Origin: Chaetoderma sp. LZ-2023a
Taxonomy: Eukaryota > Mollusca > Caudofoveata > Chaetodermatida > Chaetodermatidae
Length of the DNA: 64,000 nucleotides
Reading direction: 5' to 3'
Assembly: GCA_034401795.1 (NCBI GenBank)
Contig: CM067369.1
Coordinates: 94,927,036-94,991,035, forward strand
Part shown: positions 53,410 through 64,000 of the stretch, in pieces
How the letters are laid out: every line of letters begins with the position of its first letter
How positions within the stretch are numbered: position 1 is the stretch's first letter
Position numbers and translations under genes: made by a program
Notes under the pieces: generated by a model
Told to the model about the DNA's origin: nothing
Databases searched by the model: none
The model's input: only the letters and a program-made list of their open reading frames with translations

Positions 53410-54765
53410 CTCTGCCAGCACAGAGAGTCTTTCAGGCTGTAATGCTTGTGTGGTCTACGAACATAGACGAATTGTTGGTATGAATGGTTACGAGTGATAG
53501 GAAGTAATGACTGGAGGTGGCACTAGGGTAGAGTTAAAGTTTTCCCGAATGTGTGACCGAAGAAGTCGAAAATGTTACAGACAAGAGCGTGAGCACTCTA
53601 AAGTTAGGCCATTCTGCGGCATCTATGTATCAGAGTGAGGCAGGAAGGTATCTTCTGTTTTGCATACGTTTCGGCCCCATCATGTACTGTCTTAGCGATG
53701 ATTACTCGCTTGATGACCGATCTACTGAGTGCATCGGTTGGGTATTTACATCTCGTTCTCGCTCTGACTTCTTTCTGTTTCAACTTATTTGATTTTCTTC
53801 TCCGCTGCCTCTATTTCGTGAGTGATTCATGCAGCTCGGTAAGGCAGCGAAATGCAATGTCTCCCAAAGGTTGTCCTGAATAAATTTCCAATGAGGAGGA
53901 AATCCTTGCCTTGCCAGAGAAGACAGAATAAAATAGATGGGCTGTAAGCTATCAAGACAGCCTTAGTGACACCGAATTTGGGGCTAGGAAGAGACACAGT
54001 TAAATGGCAGGAGGACTGTTTTATTGGTTCTGAGAGGTGGCCTATTATTGGGTGGTGTACCTGCCCTTTCTGACGTAGTGATAAGCTTTAAGTGCATATC
54101 TCCTTGCCCGTAAACAACTTTTGTGTTCACAGGCCAGCATATAATTTGAAAATTTCTATCAGAGCTATATTCAATTGGACAAACTCCAATATCTATAATC
54201 CTACTAAAATGTAGCAGGCGGAGCCCTCGTTGCCTCGTCGGTCGTCACCTGCAAAGTGTCCCCATCATCCGAGGAGGACCACGGGTCGAGCTCGCCGGTC
54301 GATCCCCAGGTAGATGACCACCATGGATGATGAATGGCTGTGCTAGCTAAAAAGTAATGTCGTCCATGTAGCATGCCGATGGAATGATCACGTTCCAGCG
54401 GAGCTGGATGCACATTCATGCACAATGGATATAACTCCACCATGACATCGACCACCATATTCCGAACCCACTCGCAGTCTATGGGCTGCGTAGGGGGCTG
54501 GGAGATGGGGAGTAGTAGCTTCACTCGGAGTCCGAAGAGTTGGAGAAAAGCCCCATTCTGCTAGCTGAGTAATACATATGAATGTCCGAGAGTTTTGAAC
54601 ATGGAAGCTCATCAGCGAAAGGTTAATAACCTGGATTTGCAGGTTCACTCGTGATACAAATATATGAGGAATGATTATAATAAATGAGTAACTGTGTTGG
54701 TCCTAACCTGCGGTACTATTTGGACCAATGTTGCTAGATTTACCGGAGCCTCAACGGCATTATCT
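53410..54765. other. Unassigned stretch with a GC-richer patch
   Basis: The patch at 54204-54650 is GC-richer than its surroundings. It has overlapping minus-strand frames of 106 (54204-54524) and 86 codons, the former containing CMNVHPAPLERDHSIGMLHG and an acidic/Ser-rich end. They could be a decayed exon. No domain recognised. Confidence 0.25.
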
Positions 54766-54769
54766 GCAT

Positions 54770-54895
54770 AGTTTCCAGAAATTGAGATTCAGGGTGTGTA
54801 GGGATTGATCGATTCCAACACAGGTGAGGCGTGGGTGGAGCTTAACTACCGATTGGCCTGACATAGCTAACAGTGGATTCCTTCATTAGACTAGA
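54770..54895 (-). mobile_element. P MITE, GC-box arm only
   Basis: TTTCCAGAAATTGAGATTCAGG, GATTGATCGATTCCAACACA, GTGGGTGGAGCTTAACTA, end CAGTGGATTCCTTCATTAG. Confidence 0.75.
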
Positions 54896-54909
54896 GTCAT
54901 AGGGCCTAA

Positions 54910-55300
54910 CGCTTACATAGTCCTGTGAATTGAGGGATCTGTTTCTAGCTATGGCACTATCAAATCTAGTTAGGTGCAACTCCCAGAATTTTGCGTGTGT
55001 TGGAATCGATTTAAAACATTTAAACCTGAATTCCAAGAAAGTAAATTTCAATTTAACTATAAAGTGAAGATGTTGAAACAAATTTCACTGCAAGATGTTG
55101 CTGCATATTCAAATTAGACCCGCATGAATTAACAGAATGTTTAGTAAATTTTAAATCAATCAACGATATACACTCGGCGGACATTTCAAGACTTGGGACT
55201 GATAGCTCTACCTCATTTCGATTGTGGCGTCAGCTAATCTGACGTATTTCGTTATAATGTCAGATAATCAAGTGGCAGATGTTATTTGTTAGCTGACCTG
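54910..55300 (+). mobile_element. P MITE, strongly diverged
   Basis: TCTAGCTATGGCAC and AACTATAAAGTGAAGATGTTG. A weak core near 55065-55140 (AAACAAATTTCACTGCAAGA, TGTTGCTGC) lacks the right arm. The CRE arm is reduced to TTGTGGCGTCAGC. Confidence 0.5.
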
Positions 55301-55449
55301 GGTGGGCTTATGCTTATACTTATACTTATCATATACTACCTGTATAGGCTAATGCTTGTAGGTAGATTGTGGTTACTTAATTGTTAGCTAGTCCATGATT
55401 CGTTTTGAAGTAGAAGCAAGATAATAGTTATGCACACGTTGTTGAATAT

Positions 55450-56624
55450 ACCGGAATTCATACCAGTACGAATCTAGTCTCTTTTTTGAAGACGTGTATA
55501 CGCATTGTAGTCACTATATCTTCTGGTAAGCTATTCAAGTTATTCGTAATACAGTTTGAATAGAAATTTGTCTTAACCAATTTTTTACTTCTGTTCTTAA
55601 ACAGTTTCAAACTGTGTCCCCGAGTGTTGCTTTGTTTGTCTGGCTTTAGAAATGGGCTTTGGGTGTGGTAAAAGGCCATGAAGGTATTTATAAGTTTATA
55701 TCATGTTCCAATGTGATCGACGGTAGTAAGGAGTTGGTAGTCTTAGAGACTTTAACCTTTCTGCATAAGTATAATTTCTTATAGAGGGTATCAGTTTGGT
55801 GACTCTTCGCTGCGTGTTTCCAAGAATAAAACTATCCTTTTTTAAGCAGGTGTTCATGAACCATCCCCATATTCAAGTATAGGTCTAACTACCGAAGTGC
55901 AGAGCCTTACTAGTTTTGGGCAGTCTAAGTTGGTGAGTGCTCTTCTTAACATTCCTAAGATTTAGTTTGCCTTGGATGCTAAATTTTAGTTGGTTGTCTC
56001 TGTTCAGACCTCAATCAAATCCTTTTCTACAGTTGTTTCTTCAAGTTTTGTGTTTGTGGTGCGATCGTTCATAAGTATGACTGCTTAATGGTAGTGGTAC
56101 ATAGGTGCATTGCGGAGCATTTGTATGCTTTGAATTTATTTTGCAAGGTGCTGGACCAGTTCTTGACATTATATTATTTAAATCATCTTGTAGACTGAAT
56201 GCATCACTTGTCGACTTAATTTCTTTGTACATCTTTGTATCATCACTAAACATATTAATTTCGGAATGATTTATTACTTCGGGCAGGTCGTTCATGTAGC
56301 AGATGAAAAGGAGTGGGCCAAATACACTACCTCGGGGTACACCACTGATGACTGGGTTGGAACCGATTTGCAGCCATTCACCACAACCTGTTGGTTTCTG
56401 TTTGTCAAACAAAATATATCTTATCCGTTTTAATAAGTTCCCTTGGATGCCGTATTTTTCTAGTTTAATAAGTAGTCGCTTGTGCGGTACAGAATCGAAT
56501 GCTTTGGCGAAGTCTAGATAAGAGTATCGATAGAGCTATTGTGCTCGATTGCCAATGACCATATACATGTATCTAAGACTTCAATTAGTTGTGTGACACA
56601 TGAACTCCCTTTAATAAATCCATG
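55450..56624 (-). pseudogene. LINE-B-type reverse transcriptase fragment
   Basis: Read on the minus strand: HGFIKGSSCVTQLIEV at the 5' end; motif A LDFAKAFDSVPHKRLLIKL; KYGIQGNLLKRIRYI; motif B ISGVPRGSVFGPLLFICYMN; motif C altered (MFSDDTKMY); LQDDLNNIM; then a decayed thumb and the terminal TRGHSLKLFKNRSKKLVKTN with SLPEDIV. The order is complete from finger to end, with frame changes near 56130-56100 and further losses around 55700-56000. Jockey/CR1-like, but a different lineage from the 42 kb element. Confidence 0.87.
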
Positions 56625-56639
56625 TTATACGGTGGCGAT

Positions 56640-57290
56640 TTGTCAGTCGTCTGTCCGTCGTTTGTCCACCACCAATAGTGCGACTTGCGATTTGTTGAAG
56701 GATTAAAAGCAAATTTGGCAGATATGGTCCTTTTGGCAATATCTATTTGAGTTATGAAAATGAAGTTGATACACCTATTAAAATCCGAGTTGTGGCCCTG
56801 GTTTTTCATTAGTGTAAATTAGTTTTTCGTGTACATACGTATTTTAACATTTCCAAAATAAAAACACATTTAACTCTTGTCTTGCTGGACAGACATAAAA
56901 ATATGTATCAACTGGTTACAGAAATACTGGTGTTCATTTTGGGAATGGTGCAGCAGCAACGTCTTTCAGCTGCAATGTCTTTGAAATGAGCATCAGTTAG
57001 CATGTTAACGGAAACTGAAAAATAGAAGCTGAAAATTTCCTAGTACAAGGGTTAATCGTCTGTCTTTTAAAATGAAATTAGATATAATTTGCAAGCACAG
57101 TAAATGTACTTTTTGCTCGCTCAGAATGCAGGCGGTAGCTTCTCAGAACGTCTGATTTTTAAGTTTCCGGGGAAGACTCTCGGACACCCTGCTAATGGCA
57201 CCCTCTCCCAGACCCTCCCCAAAATCCTCCCCCCCCCCTATCTCTCAATTATTACTTTGAGTATATACCACTGGATATACATGTAGTATT
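56640..57290. other. Unassigned stretch
   Basis: No repeat family or domain recognised. A C9 run lies near 57230. Confidence 0.35.
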
Positions 57291-57292
57291 AA

Positions 57293-57690
57293 ATGAGCTT
57301 TTACAGTTTATATATCCATCATATGACGTCGTAAGCAACTACGCGATGCGTAGGATGATGTCATAATCAATTACAGCGTGAATGATTCAATTTAGTCTGT
57401 CTTAAATGCTTAATAGTCCGACACGTTGTACGAATTATATGTCTTTAACATTTAATAAACATTCTGTCGAATGTTTTGAAACGAATTTGACTTGGCTCTG
57501 TTGATGCCATAGGCAGCAACAGCACCCAGTCTAATTAGTTTCAAAATATTCAACAGCTTACCTATATAGTTTTCTGGAAATTGATAGTCAGGAAGTACAG
57601 TAATCGATCGATTCTAGCACGGGCCAAGTGTGGGTGGAGCTTGGATAGAGATGGGAGGGGCATAGCTAAAAGTTGAAAGGTCCATTGTAA
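57293..57690 (-). mobile_element. P palindromic MITE, full length
   Basis: TTTATATATCCATCATATGACG, ATTTAATAAACATTCTGTCG, core 57468-57560 (GTTGATGCCATAGGCAGCAAC), GATCGATCGATTC, GATGGGAGGGGCATAGC, end GTTGAAAGGTCCATTG. Confidence 0.9.
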
Positions 57691-58150
57691 GTTGTTGATG
57701 TCTGATTGCTTTCCATGACAACAACAGCTTTCAGTAACAGGACATCTTTTCACCAGTATGACAATCTGTTTTCTTCGACTATAGTTGTGTTTCAAAATCG
57801 CGGACTCTTCTGTTCTATCTTCCAGTTGCATTCAGGAGAAGCGTTGCATCTGGAGCTGTAATTATTCGTTCAATCTATAAAAGAATCAAAACAATTCAAA
57901 CCATGAATTGTGTTTTTTATGAAAGCAATCATCGCGTCCAACATATTCAGGCTTCTCGCCCATATATCCGGTGTCCGATCCGGCCTTGAGCTAGCTGAGG
58001 CAATTTTATTTATGACATTAAGCGACTGCTATATAGACCTTTATCTTGCTTCCTGCCCGGATGTGCGTTGATAGTTTGCCATATCCATATCTCTCTGGGA
58101 TTGGGTGATGACGTCATTAAGTTTCATCGCTGTTTTCGCCAACAAGACTA
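57691..58150. other. Unassigned stretch
   Basis: No gene or repeat recognised between P and the purine tract. Confidence 0.35.
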
Positions 58151-58154
58151 ACCA

Positions 58155-58287
58155 TTGCTGTGCTGAAACGGGAGTGAAGGAGGTTGGGGAGAGGCCGGAA
58201 GAAGGGATGCCGGGAGGGAGGCCAGGAAGGAGGCAGGCAAGGTGGGAGGGAGCGGTGGGGGACTCATGGGGTAGGGAGAGTGAGAGT

Positions 58288-58332
<45 letters not shown>

Positions 58333-58358
58333 AGGAAGAGAGTGAGAGAGAGAGAGAG

Positions 58359-58412
<54 letters not shown>
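58155..58412. repeat. Polypurine tract with (GA)n core
   Basis: G/A-rich from 58155 (GGAGGTTGGGGAGAGG), becoming nearly pure GA from about 58280 to 58412 with GGGAGGG interruptions. Mirror-symmetric GA runs can form triplex DNA. Leu/Ser- and Arg/Glu-repeat frames are artefacts. Confidence 0.92.
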
Positions 58413-58414
<2 letters not shown>

Positions 58415-58417
<3 letters not shown>

Positions 58418-59525
58418 AGCAACATTGTTTAGTCATATTGAATTCAGATAACAACAGAAGCTTTTCCGAGTCTTATCTGAATCCGCCTCTAATATTTCCT
58501 TGCATGGATGTGCATGATGGGTCTCGTGGTCTATCCGGCCATCGGCCACATTCTGATATGTGTCTAGGGCGGCTTTAGAGTCCGGGAAAACTTGCTATGG
58601 GAGAGTCAATAAATATGAATATGCAGATCTGTCGGTTCCCACGCATTAAGCTTTAAGACATACGCATTTTGCTTCCATCTAGCGCTCTTGCGCATATATC
58701 TGTACATCTCAAACGTATTTCGAGATAATATCTTTCTGTAGACGAAAGGCGGCGCTCCATGCGCACGTGTTCCGTATGCGTGACACGTACGCTGCATGCG
58801 TGTGCGTAATACGCATACGTAGCCCCCACCCCACCCCACCCCCACCACTATTGTAATTTCTCACATACATGTAGTCATATACAATGTGTATACGATTTGC
58901 GTATAGCGTGCGTTTTTGTAAGAAATATTTAAAAGCAGCTGAAAATTTGGGATTTTTGAGGACACGGACACGCAGCGCAATACGTATCACGCTTGACATA
59001 CTCATGGAAATATCACATATAATTAAGCTGGCATCGAAAATCTACGCATACGTACACGTTTCATGCATACGCATACGCGTGAAATAGGCATATATGGAAA
59101 ACGGACGTATAGAGCTATTTCCGGTTCTGTACCCCATGGAAGCAATAGACACTATTTTAAAATTTATCATATAAACAATTAAAGGGTTTAAGCCCATTCC
59201 ATAACAATATAAACCCGGTTGATAATGCCGAGAAATATATTCGTCAGTTGGAGTCTCGCTCTAATGACGCGCGTTATGCCGTATCAATGCCGCTCGAACC
59301 GTGCTGTAGTATATAATATATTTTTGTCAACGTCTATTTGTTAGTTACGTAAATGAATACACTTTGATAAATTTTTTGCGTAGGTCAAATTACAAGTATA
59401 TTTGTCACCGTAAGACGTTCAATGTGCTAGTTTTCAAGGTCCGAGTAGCCGCCCTCGACAATCGTACCCTAATGGAAAATCAGAGATCAGCGTTATTGGA
59501 AAATATCTAAAACTTTAAGCCTACG
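58415..59525. other. Unassigned stretch rich in ACGCATACG motifs
   Basis: No gene. Between 58760 and 59085 many TACGCATACG/CGTATGCG motifs occur in both orientations at the two ends of a 330-base segment, suggesting a decayed palindromic element. Confidence 0.3.
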
Positions 59526-60058
59526 TGATAAATAGAATATCAAAATCGGACCCATTAAATATCACTGTTATCAACCTCGTCGAAAATTATCACCTTTAAT
59601 TAGCTAAAGCTCGTGCAAAATGAAACGTTTCAACGCGTTTGATAATTGGGCTTCCGTTGTATCTATCCAGCATATGATGTCATATTCAACTACATGATGC
59701 ATAGAATGACATCACAATCAATGACGTCATTGTGACGTTATGCATGGCACAGATAAGTACGTCACGAACGCATAGTTGAAGACGGGCTATGCATTGTTGT
59801 ACGATTTGCATGTCTCTACTATTTAATAAATATCCTGTTGAATATTTTAAAACAAATTTGACAACATCACCCAGACAAATTAGTCACAAAATATTCAACA
59901 AATTAACTTCGTTCAGTATCCCATTTAATATCACTATTGTCAACCAATATGAAGAATACCACTTTGCACGAGCGTTGGCGAGTCCAAAGTGATAATTTCG
60001 ACGAGGTTGATAATAGTGATATTAATTGAGATGAAGATTGAGATTCTATTTATCAAAT
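59526..60058. mobile_element. Palindromic element with GATAAATAGAAT arms, split by P
   Basis: Left arm 59526-59597 (GATAAATAGAATATCAAAAT, TATCAACCTCGTCGAAAATT) and right arm 59988-60058, its inverse. Inner parts also pair (GCTAAAGCTCGTGCAAA with TTTGCACGAGCGTTGGC). A P copy interrupts the loop. A partial relative lies at 35820-35965. Confidence 0.7.
59665..59915 (-). mobile_element. P MITE nested in the GATAAATAGAAT palindrome
   Basis: CCAGCATATGATGTCATATT, AATGACGTCATTG near 59718, TTTAATAAATATCCTGTTG, hairpin arms with the loop lost (TTTGACAACATCACCCAGAC), ending CAACAAATTAACTTCG. Confidence 0.78.
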
Positions 60059-60082
60059 AATAAGACATTTTTATACATATGT

Positions 60083-60519
60083 TTAACCCCTCGTGTGCCA
60101 ACAACGCATTAATGTACTCAACATACTATTTATTTCAATTAACCATTAAATTTAATTGCCAATACTTTTCAAGGAAATTTAGATTTTTGCATCCAAAAAG
60201 AGTATTTTTGTAAATTTATAACGAAAATTTACCAAACAATAGATTTCTGTTATCATTCAAATGGGCATTCGTCAAAAAGGTAATGGTAAAGAAAATTCAA
60301 ATTTCTGCTTAACCAGTGTCCTATTGCAGTCTAAGAGAAGAATATTTTTGAAAATTTACAACTGGAATGACTGGCTCGGTAACCGAGCCAGTCATTCCAG
60401 TTGTAAATTTCCAAAGATAGTCTTCTCTTAGCCTGCAAATGGCCATTTCTCAACGTCAATGCAGAGGTCGTTTTTTACCAACGTGGCCATTAAAGTTTTA
60501 AGTTGACACAAAAGGGGTT
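60083..60519. mobile_element. TTAA-type palindromic MITE, full length (~437 bp)
   Basis: Left TTAACCCCTCGTGTGCCAAC; right end inverse TTAACCCCTTTTGTGTCAAC, with TTAA at both limits. It contains inner palindrome arms of about 65 bases (GTCTAAGAGAAGAATATTTT) around CTGGCTCGGTAACCGAGCCAG. Longest copy of the family here. Confidence 0.82.
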
Positions 60520-60612
60520 AAATAGCGTCGATCTCTGAAACCTGAGTTTAGATCATCCGTTAGCGTATAATGATCTAAACTCAGTTTTCAGAGATCGACG
60601 CTATTTAACCCC
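60514..60612. repeat. Near-perfect 43-bp-arm hairpin
   Basis: GGGGTTAAATAGCGTCGATC onward (60514-60556) is the exact inverse of 60570-60612 except for one base, with a 13-base loop. The outer GGGGTTAA is shared with the end of the preceding TTAA MITE. Confidence 0.93.
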
Positions 60613-60639
60613 TGCGCATACCTTGTATGCGCTCAGCGC

Positions 60640-61810
60640 ATGCTTGTGTCGGTAGTCATGTCCAAACATTGGGATTTCCACAAAATGGGCGTTGACATGT
60701 CACGAGCCATCGACACAATTAAACGCTCAAAGATCCTAGATGTACTACGCCAGGTCAGTTGCAATGAAGATGAGCTACGACTAGTGAGACTACTACTTGC
60801 AGACACCAAGCTGAGAGTACGAGTCAAGTACGTGAAGTTTGTAGAGTTTGAGACATCAATCGGCTCCCCACATGGAGATGGTCTATCCCCTGTGCTCTTC
60901 ACCTGTTATCTGGCTGCTGCATTGAAATCCGTGCGGGAAAACTCCACAAGACCAACGCCCCCCGCCCCGGTGTCATTACTGGGCATGCCTCTAGAGATGG
61001 AATATGCCGACGATGTGGACTTGTATAGATGAGGAAAAGAAGCCCCTTGACGAACTTCTCCCAATAGCTGCAAGCAAACTAAAAATTGAGAATAACTTTA
61101 TGAATGAATCCTAAACAGAGTTCACCCACATGCACCTATCGACAAAGCATGAAAGTAAAGAAAATGACGATCCACTCCGTGGCGGCGAACCATGGAGGAA
61201 AAATAAAATGCTGGGCTCACTGCTTTGCAGTACTGCTGACATTGCTGCACGCTGCATCATGGGGAACAAAGCTTTCCAGTCCTTCTGGAAGCTATGGATT
61301 CGTAGATCAAAGATGCCCTTGGTAAAAAGACTACGTTTATACAATGCAACCTGCGTATCCTTTATGATGTATAACTGTAACAGCTGGGCAGCTCCAAAAG
61401 CAGCTCTAGACACACTTGACGCCTGCCACCGCAAACGCCGACGCACCATCACCGGACACCGATGGCCAGAGTGCATACTTTCAAAAGATGCACTATACAA
61501 GATGTATAATACGCCGCCGCCGCTGTCTGTAAAAGTCGCCCAGCCAAGATGGTCCATATTTGGCCATGTGCTACGGATCCCAGAAGACACACCAGCACAG
61601 AGAGCCTTGGAATCCTCCATACTCAGAGCCAGCAAATACAGAGCTAGGAGAGGACGCCATTGCATAAATCTGCTAAGCGTTCTACGAGGTGACCTCAAGA
61701 AAGCAAGATTAGGTACAGAATGGACCTGAGGAAGATAAGGATTTTGGCTGAGGACAAGACACAGTGGGCAAAAGCGGAGAAGGACTGATTGCAGCTGTAG
61801 GATGATTCTT
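60640..61810 (+). pseudogene. LINE-A reverse transcriptase, longest copy
   Basis: RT motifs in order: DMSRAIDTIKRSKILDVL; LLLADTKLRVRVKYV; FETSIGSPHGDGLSPVLFT (motif B); MEYADDVDLY (catalytic pair intact). A frame change directly after it leads through FMNES and MHLSTKHESKEN to GSLLCSTADIAARCIMGN, RLRLYNATCVSFMMYNCNSW, LDACHRKRRR, ALYKMYNTPP, RWSIFGHVLR and RRGRHCINLLSVLRGDLKK. One further shift precedes the natural end AEDKTQWAKAEKD and TGA at about 61788. The 5' part, including any endonuclease and RT motif A start, is missing. Shares its tail with copies at 1, 26 kb, 49.8 kb and 53 kb. Clade uncertain. Confidence 0.92.
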
Positions 61811-62040
61811 CTACTACAGCCGCAGAATACAGGAATCATACATACAGCCGCAGAATACAGTAATCATATATACAGCCGCAGAACACAGTAATCATACATA
61901 CAACCGCAGAATACAGTAATCATACATACAGCCGCAGAATACAGTAATCATACATACAACCGCAGAATACGGTAATCATACATACACCCGCAGAATACGG
62001 TAATCATACATACAGCCGCAGAATACAGTAATCATGCATA
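61811..62040 (+). repeat. 28-bp tandem repeat at the LINE-A 3' end
   Basis: About eight copies of a unit built on CAGCCGCAGAATACAGTAAT followed by CATACATA. The unit equals the 3' terminus that occurs once in the other LINE-A copies. Units differ by one or two bases (CAACCG, CACCCG, ACGG). The last ends CATGCATACG. Confidence 0.93.
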
Positions 62041-62252
62041 CGTTAGCGTAGGATCATCCAGGGCGGCTAATCATCACCTGACAAATATCACATTGGACGT
62101 CTTACTCCGAAAAGATAGTACTTGTAATTTGAAATATGATAGAAATGTGTATTAATCAAAGTTTATTTATTTATATAACTAATACTATATATTGACAAAA
62201 ATATAGTTTATATTATTGGACATCGCAAGCGGTTTTGCCACGTCATGGCGAC

Positions 62253-62397
<145 letters not shown>

Positions 62398-62399
62398 TT

Positions 62400-62650
62400 A
62401 CGAGGGAAAATCAGTTGTTTGATGTTAACGAGACCATCAAACATACACAATGTACAATAATATATGATAATATACACAACCTGTTTGTACAAATAGAGAA
62501 AATGCAAAAATTGCAGTATGATAATAAGAATAGCATTATTATAATTATTTTTACATCATGCTTGCCTACTTCTGGCTTTACGCCTACATTCATAGTTCTA
62601 CAAATTCAATCGTCGTAACACTGACCTAGACATGAACCTACCCATACATA
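62400..62650. other. AT-rich unassigned stretch
   Basis: No coding or repeat assignment beyond the flanking microsatellites. Confidence 0.35.
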
Positions 62651-62653
62651 TAC

Positions 62654-62752
62654 GCACGCGGACGGGTGGGTGGGCGGGTTGGCGGACGGGCGGGCGGGTT
62701 GACGGACTGACAGACGCATACCAAGACGGACGGACGGACAGACAGGCAGACA
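62654..62752. repeat. GGAC/GGGC/GACA tetranucleotide tract
   Basis: Imperfect tetramers drift from GGGT/GGGC through GGAC to GACA/GGCA units. Plus strand is G-rich. Confidence 0.85.
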
Positions 62753-62789
62753 GATAGTTTTATCTTAAATGCATTCTCTGTAAAAAGTA

Positions 62790-63055
62790 ATTATACAGAT
62801 AAGTTGTTGAACATTTCGAAACTAATTTGCCCAGGCTACTGTTGTTGTTTATGGCATCATAGAGACTAACAAATCATTCTTACGCGTGACGGGAACTTCA
62901 GTGTTCATGACAGAGCTCAATACGTCAGTTATTATGCATTTTGATTGTGACGCCTACCTACAAGTGGCTTACTCACATCCGCATTCACATCCGCAGGTAG
63001 GTACGCGTTTAAATATAATTAGAAAAATCTAACGCATAGCAACCAGGTTAGACAT
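62790..63055 (+). mobile_element. P MITE, right hairpin arm missing
   Basis: ACAGATAAGTTGTTGAACATTT, AACTAATTTGCCCAGGCTAC, GTTTATGGCATCAT, then directly TTCTTACGCGTGACGG and TGATTGTGACGCCTACC. Confidence 0.65.
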
Positions 63056-63099
63056 ACAGGGTTTTTTCACCACCGACATCGCAGCATAACAGGCTCAGC

Positions 63100-63330
63100 A
63101 CAATTGTTTACGTAAATTATTATATATTTTGAGATTAATTTGACGGGAAGATGTCGCTGCCCTAGACAGCAACCGCTTCCGGCCAAATCCTCCTCAAAAT
63201 ATTCTGCACAGTATTCCTTACAATGTATTGATTCAGTATTAGCACATCTCCACCCACCATTTGCCTGTGTTAAGGTCGGTCGAACAGAAAACTTCCTGAA
63301 TCTGATTCTCAATTTCCAGAAATGTATTCC
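63100..63330 (+). mobile_element. P MITE, diverged
   Basis: Core 63122-63205: ATATTTTGAGATTAATTTGA, TCGCTGCCCTAGACAGCAAC, CAAATCCTCCTCAAAATATTC. The flanks are decayed. Confidence 0.65.
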
Positions 63331-63605
63331 TGTAGGTAAGTTGATTGGATACTTTGAACAATATTGACCTGACGTCCTCGCTGCCCATGACAGCAACAGC
63401 ACCCAGTCAAATTGATTCCAACTTATCCAACCGAATGTGTATTAATTAGTAAATCCATACACTTCGTACAGCGTTGCGGACTATTTAGCGTTCATGACGG
63501 ACTTAGATTTGTCATTAAATACGTAATTGAGTGTGACGTCAAACTACGTGTGACGTATTCATTATGACGTCATATATTTGACTGACAAATTTGATTCATT
63601 AATTG
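63331..63605 (+). mobile_element. P MITE
   Basis: GGTAAGTTGATTGGATACTTT, core 63337-63432 with CTCGCTGCCCATGACAGCAA, ATTAATTAGTAAATCC, then TGACGTCA near 63533 and 63563. Confidence 0.75.
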
Positions 63606-63792
63606 TATAATAATTTTGTTACTGTTTACTGGCTTCGAAATTGCTCAGAAGAGCGTAACATAGCATATGAAATAAACATAGGCATATTTTGAATATTCCA
63701 ACAATTAATTAGAATATTATCTATTCCATCTAACCGATTACCAGAGAATTACGCTCACCTATTTCCGAACAACAAACCATCACTCACCTATT

Positions 63793-64000
63793 GAAACATG
63801 GCGTTGGGACAGGATAACAAGAGAACAAAGAATCTGTAAATTATGCCAGCAGAATAAAATCGGAGATGAATACCATTGCTTATTCACCCGCGATTATTTA
63901 AAAAAAGAAAGAGCAGACATTTTGCCTAAATCAAGTAACGCACATCCAAACAACTATAAGTTCCATAAGCTATTCTCTACGCAGAACATAAAATTGCTAG
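63793..64000 (+). pseudogene. LINE-C reverse-transcriptase C-terminal end, runs off window
   Basis: From about 63793 the frame is open to the window edge: SPIETWRWDRITREQRICKL, then CQQNKIGDEYHCLF, RDYLKKERADILPK and YKFHKLFS. The PIE-x-x-RW motif followed by CKLC and GDE matches the LINE-C end at 32.6 kb, without the frameshift seen there. Upstream, to about 63725, related sequence (LPENYAHLFPNN) is out of frame. Whether the element is active cannot be judged from the end alone. Confidence 0.8.

Noticed and set aside
58041-58578. Leu/Ser-repeat and Arg/Glu-repeat frames
   Set aside because: Translations of the GA tract.
61811-62040. CRISPR-like array of 28-bp repeats
   Set aside because: Units adjoin without unique spacers and match the LINE-A 3' end; the genome is eukaryotic.

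Overview
The window looks like gene-poor, repeat-dominated nuclear DNA of an invertebrate animal, most likely marine. This rests on relics of metazoan-type non-LTR retrotransposons, a Tc1-type DD34E element, a pogo-type MITE, piggyBac-type TTAA-flanked MITEs, simple-sequence tracts, and a broken copy of a GCDT-motif protein family I associate with marine invertebrate genomes. I found no intact multi-exon host gene, no rRNA or tRNA gene, no CRISPR array and no bacterial-style operon. The species cannot be named from the sequence.

The dominant component is one palindromic MITE family, called P here, with about 28 whole or partial copies from end to end. A complete copy is about 380-410 bp. One arm is rich in GGGCGGGGC and GATCGATC. 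A hairpin core of two roughly 42-base arms meets at TTGCTGCC-ATA-GGCAGCAA. The other arm has TTTAATAAACAT and several perfect TGACGTCA octamers. Ends resemble AATGGACCTTTCCAGTTTTA. 'Plus' means the GC-box arm comes first.

Layout. 0-10 kb: a LINE-A 3' end, a run of P copies, a 530-bp MITE, element B copy 1, a TTAA MITE nested in a P copy, and a 400-bp compound tetranucleotide tract. 10.3-35 kb: four consecutive copies of a composite of about 5 kb in fixed order X - P - C - D - E. D has an Ig-like domain relic and E a conserved open frame, both on the minus strand. The fourth copy is swollen to nearly 10 kb by a 3.4-kb block carrying foldback element FB1 and by element B copy 2, which itself contains foldback FB2 with a LINE-C fragment. 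35-38.7 kb: AT-rich sequence, a nearly complete Tc1 element, a P copy. 38.8-41 kb: two opposed halves of a GCDT-family pseudogene and a pogo-like MITE. 42-44.9 kb: LINE-B (endonuclease plus reverse transcriptase) interrupted by a TTAA MITE. 45.3-49 kb: a GC/CpG-richer stretch without window repeats, ending in a promoter-like cluster with a perfect five-unit heat-shock element. 49-60 kb: P copies, LINE-A and LINE-B-type fragments, a GA tract and nested palindromes. 60.6-62 kb: the longest LINE-A copy, whose 3' end runs into a 28-bp tandem repeat. 62-64 kb: simple repeats, three P copies and a LINE-C end running off the window.

The genes do not form a pathway. What can be read is a transposition history: LINE-A into P and into unit C, TTAA MITEs into P and into LINE-B, P into another palindromic family, and FB2 into B into C. 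The sequences with possible present-day function are the heat-shock promoter-like cluster at 48.5 kb, the transcription-factor sites spread by P, and the conserved P/B hairpin.
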